Source of the DNA: Tahibacter aquaticus
Lineage (GTDB): Bacteria > Pseudomonadota > Gammaproteobacteria > Xanthomonadales > Rhodanobacteraceae
Length of the DNA stretch: 52,256 bases
Reading direction: 5' to 3'
Assembly: GCF_004363655.1 (NCBI RefSeq)
Contig: NZ_SNZH01000001.1
Coordinates: 2,217-54,472 of the forward strand
The notes under the pieces were generated by a model. It was not told the DNA's origin. It ran no database searches and saw only the letters and a list, made by a program, of their open reading frames with translations. Within the stretch, counting starts at the first letter, position 1, and every line of letters starts with the position of its first letter. This document shows, piece after piece, positions 1 through 9,800 of the stretch. The position numbers were made by a program, and so were the translations under genes.

Positions 1-870
1 CCGACAGCCAGGCCGGCCGGGATGCTGCAGCTCAGGCTTTGACCGGTCAGCGTGCAGCCGGCCGGTGCGGTGCCCGGGGTCAGGCTGGCCGGGATGGTGT
101 CGCTAACGCTCGCTACGGCCGTGGTCGCCGCGCTGCCCGTGTTGGTCACCGTCAGCGTATAGCTGGCCGGCACGCCGACCACGAAGTTGGCCGCACTCGC
201 GGTCTTCACGATCGTCAGCTGCGGCGCATCGACCGGTACGTTGACCGTGCTGGAGCAGTTGGTGCCGCCCGGACAGGTCGGATCGCCGCCACCGCTGACC
301 GTTGCGGTGTTCACCACCGTCGTGCCGCTGGCCGCCGCCGTCGCGGTGACCGGAAGGATGAAGCTGGCGCTGGCACCGACAGCCAGGCCGGCCGGGATGC
401 TGCAGCTCAGGCTTTGACCGGTCAGCGTGCAGCCGGCCGGTGCGGTGCCCGGGGTCAGGCTGGCCGGGATGGTGTCGCTAACGCTCGCTACGGCCGTGGT
501 CGCCGCGCTGCCCGTGTTGGTCACCGTCAGCGTATAGCTGGCCGGCACGCCGACCACGAAGTTGGCCGCACTCGCGGTCTTCACGATCGTCAGCTGCGGC
601 GCATCGACCGGTACGTTGACCGTGCTGGAGCAGTTCGTGCCGCCCGGACAGGTCGGATCGCCACCACCGCTGACCGTGGCCGTGTTCACCACCGTCGTGC
701 CGCTGGCCGCCGCCGTCGCGGTGACCGGAAGGATGAAGCTGGCGCTGGCACCGACAGCCAGGCCGGCCGGGATGCTGCAGCTCAGGCTTTGACCGGTCAG
801 CGTGCAGCCGGCCGGTGCGGTGCCCAGGGTCAGGCTGGCCGGGATGGTGTCGCTGACCGTAGCAGCCGCC
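1..870 (-). repeat. Near-identical 375 bp tandem copies inside the DUF11 array
   Basis: Bases 1-375 and 376-750 differ at only a handful of positions by eye, for example TTGGTGCCG versus TTCGTGCCG near 258 and 633. A third copy starts at 751 and stays close for about 110 bases before diverging. The period is exactly 375 bp, or 125 codons. This points to very recent duplication or gene conversion. Because the array runs off the left edge, more copies may follow. Confidence 0.93.
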
Positions 871-3800
871 GTCGTTGCAGCCGACCCCGTGTTGGTCACC
901 GTCAGCGTATAGCTGGCCGGTACGCCGACGACGAAGTTGGCCGCACTCGCGGTCTTCACGATCGTCAGCTGCGGGGCATCGACCGGCACCGTCACGCTGC
1001 TGGTGCAGCGGGCCGGCGGGGTGGGTGCACCCGTGGCGCAGCTCGGGTCGCCACCGTCGCGGACGCTGGCGTTGTTGGTCACCGACAGGCCGCTGAGGGC
1101 CGCCGTCGGCGTGACCGGGATGGTGAAGCTGACCGGCGTGCCCGTGGCCAGGCCGGCCGCGATCGTGCAGCTCACGACCTGGCCCGTCACCGTGCAGCCC
1201 GCCGGGACGGCGCCGATGCTCAGGCCGGCCGGCAGCGTGTCGCTGACCGTGGCGATCGCCGTCGTTGCTGCCGTCCCGGTATTGGTCACGGTCAGCGTAT
1301 AGCTGGCTGCCACGCCGACCACGAAGGTCGCCGGAGTGGCCGACTTCACGATCTGCAATTGCGGGGCCTGCACCGTGTCCGTCGTCGTGCCGGTGCAGTG
1401 CAGTTCCGCCGGACAGGTCGGATCGCCACCGTCGTGTGCCGTCGCCGTATTCGTCACGCTCTGCCCGATCAGGGCCGGTGTCGGCGTGACCGGAATCGCG
1501 AAGCTCAGGCTGGTGCCGGTGGAGAGACCCGCCGGGATGTTGCAGGTCACCAGCTGGCCCGCCACCGTGCAGCCCGCCGGCAGGATGCCGAGGGTCAGGC
1601 CGGTCGGGATTGTGTCGGTGATCGTGCCGGCCAGGGTATCGGCCTGGCCGTTATTGGTCACCGTGATCAGGTAGCTGCTCTGCACGCCGACCACGAAGTT
1701 GCCCTGCAGCACCTTGGTCACGTCCAGGCGCGGTGCATTGACCGGCGTCGTCGTCGTGCTGGTGCAGTGCGTGGTGTCGGCCGGGCAGCTGGCATCGCCG
1801 CCACCGCTGGCCGTTGCCGTGTTCACCGCCGGCGAGGCCGTGCCGACGCCGATCGTGACCGGCACGCTGATCACCGGGGCGTTGGAACCAGGCAGCAAGA
1901 CGGTGCTCGTTGTGCAGTTCACTTGCGTCGTCGTGCTGGCCGAGCAATCCCAGCCCGTGCCCGAGGGCGTGGCCGTGGTCGTGATACCGGCCGGCAGTGG
2001 ATCGCTGATCGTGATCGTACCCACCGTGCTCGACGTGCCGGTATTGCCGACCTGCAGCGAGTAGGTCGCCGGCTGGCCGACGGCGAAGGCGCCGGGCGTG
2101 GCCGTCTTGGTCAGGGTCAGCTGCGGCGCGCCACCGTCGGTATTGGTCGTCGTGTCCGTCACGCTGCAGGGCGGCGTGGTGCAGATCGCACCCGCCGGTG
2201 GGCTCGCCGTGGCCGTGTTGACGATGGCGCCGGTCGCACTCAGTTGCGCCGTGCCGGTCACCGCAATCGTCAGGCTCTCGCCCACGCCCAGGGACACTGC
2301 CGTCAGGCCGATCGCATTGGTCGTGCCGCTGGCCCCCGTGCCGGCCGCCGCTGTATCGCAATCGGCCGTGGTGCCGCTGGCCGTACAGGTCCAGCTGGCG
2401 ACCAGGACGCTGGCCGGCACGGTGTCGCTGACGCTGATGCCGCTGGCCGGGCTGCTTCCGGTATTGGTCACCACGATGCTGTAGTTCAGCGCCTGGCCCG
2501 GGACATACGTGCCCGACGGCGTGGCCGTCTTGGCGATCGTCAGGTTGACGATCTGGTCCACCGGCACGTCGACCGTGCTGGAGCAATGCGTCGTATCGGC
2601 CGGACAGGTCGGGTCGCCGCCGCCGGAGACGGTGGCCGTGTTGCTGACCGTCGTGCCGCTGGCCGCGGCCGTCGGCGTGACCGGGATGACGAAGCTCGCG
2701 CTGGCACCGACCGCCAGACCCGCTGCGATCGTGCAGCTGACGTTCTGGCCCGTGATCGTGCAGCCCGCCGGTGCCGCGCCGGGCGCGAGGCTGGCCGGGA
2801 TCGTGTCGCTGATGGTGGCGGCTGCCGTCGTGGCTGCCGAACCGGTATTGGTCACCTGCAGCGTATAGCTGGCCGGTACGCCGACCACGAAGCTCGCCGC
2901 GCTCGCGGTCTTGGTCATCGTCAGCCGTGGTGCATTGACCGGCACGTCGACCGTGCTGGAGCAATGCGTCGTATCGGCCGGACAGGTCGGATCGCCGCCG
3001 CCCGATACGGTCGCCGTGTTGCTGACCGTCGTGCCGCTGGCCGAAGCGGTTGGCGTGACCGGAATCGTGAAGCTCGTGCTGGCACTGACCGCCAGACCCG
3101 CTGCGATCGTGCAGCTGACGTTCTGGCCCGTGATCGTGCAGCCCGCCGGTGCCGCGCCGGGGGTCAGGCTGGCCGGGATCGTGTCGCTGATGGTGGCGGC
3201 TGCCGTCGTGGCTGCCGAACCGGTATTGGTTACCTGCAGCGTATAGCTGGCCGGTATGCCGACCACGAAGCTCGCTGCGCTCGCGGTCTTGGTCATCGTC
3301 AGCCGTGGTGCATTGACCGGCACGTCGACCGTGCTGGAGCAATGCGTCGTATCGGCCGGACAGGTCGGATCGCCGCCGCCCGATACCGTCGCCGTGTTGC
3401 TGACCGTCGTGCCGCTGGTGGCCGCGCTCGGCGTGACCGGGATGATGAAGCTGGTGCTCGCACCCACGCCCAGCCCGGCCGCCACGCTGCAGCTCACCGT
3501 CTGGCCGCTGGCTGTACAGCCGGCGGGCAAGGTGCCCAGGGTCAGGCCGGCCGGAACCGTGTCGCTGACCGTCGCCACCGCCGTTGTCGCCGCCGTGCCG
3601 GTGTTGCTCACCTGCAGCGTATAGCTGGCCGGTACGCCGACCACGAAGTTGCTGCCGCTCGCGCTCTTGCTCACGCTCAGTTGCGGCGCATCGACCGGGG
3701 TGTTGGTCGTGCTGGTGCAGTTCGTGCCGCCCGGGCAGGTCGGATCGCCGCCACCGGAGACGGTGGCCGTATTGCTCACCGTCGTGCCGCTGGCCGCCGC

Positions 3801-6800
3801 GGTCGGCGTCACCGGTATCACGAAGCTCACCGGTGTGCCCACCGCCAGGCCGGCGGGAATCGTGCAGCTGACGTTCTGGCCCGTCGCCGTGCAGCCCGCG
3901 GGCAAGCTGCCTATCGTCAGTGTGCCCGGTATTGCGTCGCCGACCGTCGCCGGGGCGGTGGTGGCTGCACTGCCGGTATTGGTCACCTGCAGCGTATAGC
4001 TGGCCGGCACGCCGACCACGAAGTTCGCGCCACTGGCGCTCTTGACGATCGTCAATTGCGGCGCGTTCACCGGTGTCGTCGTCGTACTGGTGCAGTGCGA
4101 CGCCGCCGGGCAGGCCGGATCGCCGCCGCCGGAGACGGTGGCCGTGTTGCTCACCGTCGTGCCGCTGGCCGCCGCGGTCGGCGTCACCGGTATCACGAAG
4201 CTCACCGGCGTGCCGGTGGCAAAGCCCGCCGCGATCGTGCAGGTCACCACCTGGCCCGCCGCGCTGCAGTCGGCCGGCAAGGGCGTGCCGATCGTCAGCG
4301 TGCCGGGAATCGTGTCGCTGACCGTCGCGGCCACCGTGGTCGCCGCCGTGCCGGTGTTGGTCACCTGCAGCGTATAGCTGGCCGGTACGCCAACCACGAA
4401 GTTGCTGCCGCTCGCCGTCTTCTGGATCGTCAGCTGCGGCGCATTCACCGGCGTGTTCGTGGTGCTGCTGCACGGCGCGCCGCCCGGGCAGGTCGGATCG
4501 CCACCGCCGGAGACCGTCGCCGTATTCGTCAGCGTCTGGCCGCTGGCCGCACCCGTCGGCGTCACCGCAATCACGAAGCTCACCGGCGTGCCGGTGGCAA
4601 AGCCCGTCGCAATCGTGCAGGTCACCACCTGGCCTGCCGCGCTGCAGCCCGCCGGCAGCGTGCCGATGATCAGGTCCGCCGGAATCGTGTCGCTGACCGT
4701 CGCCGTTGCCGTGGTCGCCGCGGTGCCGGTATTGGTCACCTGCAGCGTATAGCTGGCCGGTACGCCGACCACGAAGTTCGCTGCGCTCGCGCTCTTGACG
4801 ATCGTCAGCTGCGGCGCATTGATCGCTGTCGTCGTCGTACCCGTGCAGTTCGCCGGCAGGCTGCTGCCGCCGGTCGGACAGCTCGGATCGCCGCCGCCCG
4901 TCGCCGTGGCGTTGTTCGTCACCGACAGGCCGTTCAGGGCCGGCGTCGCCGTCACCGGAATGACAAAGCTCACCGGCGTGCCCGTCGCCAGGCCCGCCGC
5001 GATCGTGCAGGTCACCACCTGGCCCACGGCACTGCAGCCCGCCGGCAGCGTGCCGAGGGTCAGGCCGCCCGGTATCGGGTCGCTGACCGTCGTCGCCGCC
5101 GTCGTGGCGGCCGTGCCGATATTGGTCACCTGCAGCGTATACGTCGCCGGCACGCCGACTACGAAGGTCGTCGGCGACGCCGTCTTGACCAGTTGCAGCT
5201 GCGGGGCGTCGACCGTGTTCGTCGTCGTGCCCGTGCAGTGCGCCGCCGCCGGACAGCTCGGATCGCCGCCGTCGTGCGCCGTCGCGCTGTTGCTCAGGCT
5301 CTGACCGCTGGTGCTGGCCTGGGGCGTGACCGGAATCGTGAAGCTGATGCCCGTGCCGGCGGAAATCCCCGCCGGGATAGTGCAGGTCAGGTTCTGGCCC
5401 ACGGCCGTGCAGCCCGCTGGCAGCGTGCCCAGGGTCAGGCCCGCGGGAATCGTGTCGGTGATCGTGCCGGCCAGGGTATCGGCCTGGCCGGTGTTGGTCA
5501 CCGTGATCAGGTAGTTGCTCGGCACGCCGACCACGAAGTTGCCCTGCAGCACCTTGCTCACGTCCAGGCGCGGCGCGTTGATCGCCGTCGTCGTCGTGCT
5601 CTGGCAGTGCGCCGCCACCGGGCAGCTGGCGTCGCCGCCGCCGCTGGTCGTCGCCGTGTTCACCGCCGGCGTGGCCGTGCCTATACCGATCGTCACCGGC
5701 ACCGTGATCGGCGGCGCATTGGAACCCGGCAGCAGTACCTGCGCCGTCGTGCAGCTCACCGTCGTCGACGTGCTCGCCGAGCAGTCCCAGCCTGTGCCCG
5801 AGGGCAGCGCCGTGGTCGTGATGCCCAACGGCAGCGGATCGCTGATCGTGATCGCGCCGGCCGTGCTGGTCGTGCCGGTATTGCCGACCTGCAAGGTATA
5901 CGTCGCGGCCTGGCCGACGGCGAACGACGCCGGGCTGGCGCTCTTGGTCAGGGTCAGCTGCGGCGTGCCGCCGTTGGTGTTGGTCGTCGTGCTCGACACG
6001 CCACACGGCGGTGTCGTGCAGGTCGCACCCGCCGGCGGGGTCGCCGTCGCCGTGTTCACGATCGCACCGGTCGCGCCCAGCTGCGCCGCGCCGGTCACCG
6101 CAATCGTCAGGCTCTCGCCCACGCCCAGGCGCACGTTCGGCAGACTGATCGCGTTGGTCGTACCGGCCGCACCCGTGCCCGCCGCCACCGTGTCGCAATC
6201 GGCCGTGCCGCCGCTGGCCGTGCACGCCCAGCTCGCCACCGTCACGCTCGCCGGCACCGTGTCGCTCACCGCGATGCTGCTCGCCGCACCCGGGCCGTTG
6301 TTCGTCACCACGATGCTGTAGTTCAGCGGCTGCCCCGGCAGGTAGCTGCCCGTGGGGGTTGCCGTCTTGGTGACGGTCAGGTTTACCTGGCGACGCGTAT
6401 TGGTAATCGTGCAGACGATGCTGGTGCCTGCAGTGCCGGCTCCGAGTGTCAGCTGGTTGCCACTCAGCGTACCGCCGGTGCAGCTCCAGCTACTGGCGTC
6501 GTACAGGCCGGAATTGCCGGCACCGAGCGTTTCATTCAGCGTCACGACGTTGCCGACCTGCATGCGTACCGAAGTGCCGGTGTCGGTTTCATTCGTTGCA
6601 TTGACGACAGAGGCCAGGGTCGGGCTGCCGGTGCCGCCGGTTGCCGTCAACGACGCCGTATCGGTCAGCACAGCGTTCGACCAGGTCTTCGCCAGGGCCA
6701 GCTGCGGTTGCGGCAGGTCCGTATCGGTCGCCGAATTGTTGGCCGGCGTCGGGTCGCTCACGGTGATCGGCGCCGTTACCGTAACGGTATTGGCGAAGTT

Positions 6801-9800
6801 GCCTACCTGGCCCGCGGGAATTGTCAGTTGCAGGGTGTAGGCGACGCTGGCACCGACAGGAAGGTCGACCAGCTGGTTATTGATCGCGTTTCCGCCGACA
6901 GCCGCACCGCTCGCCGCGCCGCACTGGCCGCCGTTGGTCGGACTGCCGCAGGTCCAGCTCACCGATCCCGCCGCAACGCCGGCCGGCAGCGGATCGTTGA
7001 CGACAGCGCCCTGGGCACCGAACGGACCGTTGTTACTGACGACGATGGTGTAGGAGACCACTTGTCCCGGTGTGTATACCGTCTGATTGTTGGTTTTCGT
7101 TACGGCCAGGTCGGCACCAAGGACCAGATTGGAAGAAACGCACTTTGCCCCGTCGTTGCCGCTGCTCGGGGGGGCTGCGGAAAGCAGCGTCGGTATGCCG
7201 GTGGTCGTATTGAACTGGTAGAAGCCGCCGGGCGCGTCATTGATAACACCGAACACGCCGTTGGTTGCACCGATCATCGCACCGAAGCCCGCTGTGCTAC
7301 CGGGCACCGGGTGCGGTGTTCCTATCAGCGTGACGTCGCCGTTGGCCGGATTGATGGCATAGAGCTGGCCGAACTGGGCCGTAGGACTGCTAGTCGTTGT
7401 GCCATGGCCGTAGAGAAGCCCGTTGGTCCAGGAGATATCGCTTACCGCGAAGCCGAATGGCGTAGCCGGCGTGGCGGCCAGATGCAGGTTGATCGCCGTT
7501 GCGGTCAGTGCGGTGACATTGATCCGGTAGATGACACTGGTCGCATTACCCGGCTTGACGTAGAAGAAACCGTCGGAGCCGACATCGCCCGAGTTGACGC
7601 CGGAAGCAGGCAACCCCGCGATGACGCCCAGGTTCTGGACCTGTCCATTGCTGCCGACGCGCACCAAGCCGCCCGGCGCCGAAGACTCCACTGCGTAGAT
7701 GTAGCCATCCGCCGCGCGGTAGCCGATGGCGTTGTAAAGCGCCCCTACCGCCGTACCCAATGGGTTGTAGGTAAACGGGTTGGTGGTCGTGCCAACCTCG
7801 AAAAGCGTGGTCGGCGGACCGCCGGAAAACTGCGACAGGTAAGGCGTATCCGTGCAGACGCCCGGCGCAGCAAAAGTCGGCAGCGTGCTTATCGCATTGG
7901 TGATGGTGCACGTGATGTCGTCAGCGCCCGTCGGCACCACCGTGATCGGGCTGGCCGGGTTGTAAGTGCTGCCGGCCGCCGGTAATACCGTGGTCGAACC
8001 CGCATTGGCATTGGTGCAGTTGATGGTGCCGGTATAGGCGCCGAGCGTATTGGCGCTGCCGGCAGCCATGGCTTCGGACAAGGTATAGGTCGCGCCGCTG
8101 TCTGCAGCGAGGAAACTCGCAGTACCCGCGCCGACCGTGTTGCCGGTACCCGTCGTCGTTGTGGTCTGCGTAGTAGCCGTGCCGTTGCTCGGGCCCGCGA
8201 TCGTCAGCGTGAACTGGTCGGCCGGCGCTATGCGGCCACCAGCCGACAGTAGCTTGGACAGGCGGATTGACGGACGGGAATTGGTGAAACTGCAGGTGAA
8301 GTCGGTGCCGCCCGTTACGCTAGCGGCAGGGATTGTATAGGTCGTCCCGCTGCGGCTTCCGACCGTGCCGGTACCGTCGCTGCAACTGGCTGTCGCTAGC
8401 CCATAGCCCGCCGGCAACGCCGCTTCGTTGATCGTAATCGCCGAGCCTGCAGCGGAAACGCCATAGGGCTGCACGCCCGCGGCTGCGTTGCCGTCGACCT
8501 GCACGGGCGTGCCGGCGACCGTCGTCGTTGCTGTGCCCGTGGTCTGCGCCGTATTGGCCAGGGTGAAGGTGAACGGACCACCGACGCCGCCGAGCGTTGT
8601 CTTGCTCAGCGTCAGGCAACCTGGATCGACCGCGACACTGGCGCTGTTGTTGGCCGTGCCGCCTGGAACCGGCGTAGTGAAGCCGGCCTGCGCGGCTGTG
8701 CCCTCGGCAACCTGACTCGCCACGACGGCGATGGTCGACGTATTGGTCGTGGCTGCGCACCGCGCTGGCGCCACGGTGCCGGTGATGGTGTAGGTCAATG
8801 TGCCGCCCGCAGCGCCGTTACCGGCAAACAGGGTCACAGTGGGAACGGCGATGGCGCCGGTTCCGCTCGCGGCAGGACAGATCGGCGCTGGCGTACCGCC
8901 TGCGGCACAGGTCCAGTTGAACGCGGTAAACCCGGCCGGCAAGGCATCGGCCAGCGTGGCGTTCACGTCGTGGATGGTCAGGTTGGCACCCACCGTCGGC
9001 CGCGCCGTGTTGTTCTGGTAGGTGACGGTGAATGTCGTCGTGCCGCCGGGAGCCGGATTGGCGTTCGATACCGTCTTCGTCGTGAGGACGTCGACGTCGT
9101 TGTCCAGAATAGTAAATGTGGTATCCGGCGTTCCCCCGGCATCGCATACGCTGGTCGAGTTGATGAGATAGCCCGGCGCAGGCTGAATCTGCAGTTGCAC
9201 TGTCTCGTTGTTCTCGATCACGCTGTCGTCGACGACGCTGATCAGGCCCGTCATTGAAATGGTCGTCGGCGTATCGTAAGTGCCGGCCGGAATTGTGAAC
9301 GTCGTCGTGGTGAAGTCCGCCGTTGCGGTAGCCGTACCGCCTAAGACTGCCACGGTTACCGGGATGCCGCCCGTGGGGACGTTGCCGACAACGATCAGCT
9401 GCGGCTGCGTTATGGGCTGGCCTTCGCGGCTGGAATAGCTGGCCGCGGCGAACTCGATGACCGGCGGCAGAGTGACATTGACCTCGTCGAACAAGTTGCC
9501 CGATGCAGGACCGCTGGCCGCACTGATGCTTTCGAAGCCGAAGTTGTGCGTACCGCTGGTGCCGTTCCAGACAAAGGTGCCGGTATAGCGCCGCCAGCCG
9601 CTGGGGCCGACGCTCGAACTGCAGGTAGGTGTAAGTACTGAGCCGTCGTTAGCGCCGACGATCGGCCCGTTGGTCGCTGCCATCGTGGTGTTGCCGCACT
9701 GAACGACGCCGCCGACCGCGGTGCTGGTGGTGCTGGCGCGCAGCACGCTGTTGGCCGCCGAGTCGATATTGAACTCAGCGATATCCGGAATGGTAGGGTT

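Larger units (their letters stand above)
1..6395 (-). repeat. Array of about 17 DUF11-coding units, period about 375 bp
   Basis: The codons for GGGDPTCP-like motifs recur every 370-390 bp, near 290, 665, 1045, 1420, 1795, 2615, 2995, 3375, 3750, 4125, 4500, 4890, 5270 and 5640. Two modules near 2200 and 6020 have a different form, containing CTTPPC. Each standard unit encodes a start resembling APQLTIVKTAS, the core YTLQVTNTG, PAGC with a second Cys about nine residues later, and GDPTCP with another Cys 5-6 residues later. Divergence between units is uneven, so the array has grown by repeated duplication. Confidence 0.92.

Noticed and set aside
1-2000. Regular direct repeats that might suggest a CRISPR array
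   Set aside because: The period is 375 bp, the units are entirely coding and there are no spacers.
1651-6225. A 1524-codon open frame on the minus strand
   Set aside because: It is a different frame of the DUF11 repeats, with low-complexity Gly/Asp/Arg/His composition and no domain.
39-7985. A 2648-codon open frame on the plus strand opposite the giant DUF11 gene
   Set aside because: Its product is dominated by Arg, Gly, Ala and Asp and repeats with the 375 bp period of the opposite gene. It is open because the repeated GC-rich antisense lacks stops. The minus-strand frame has signal peptide, domains and ribosome binding site.
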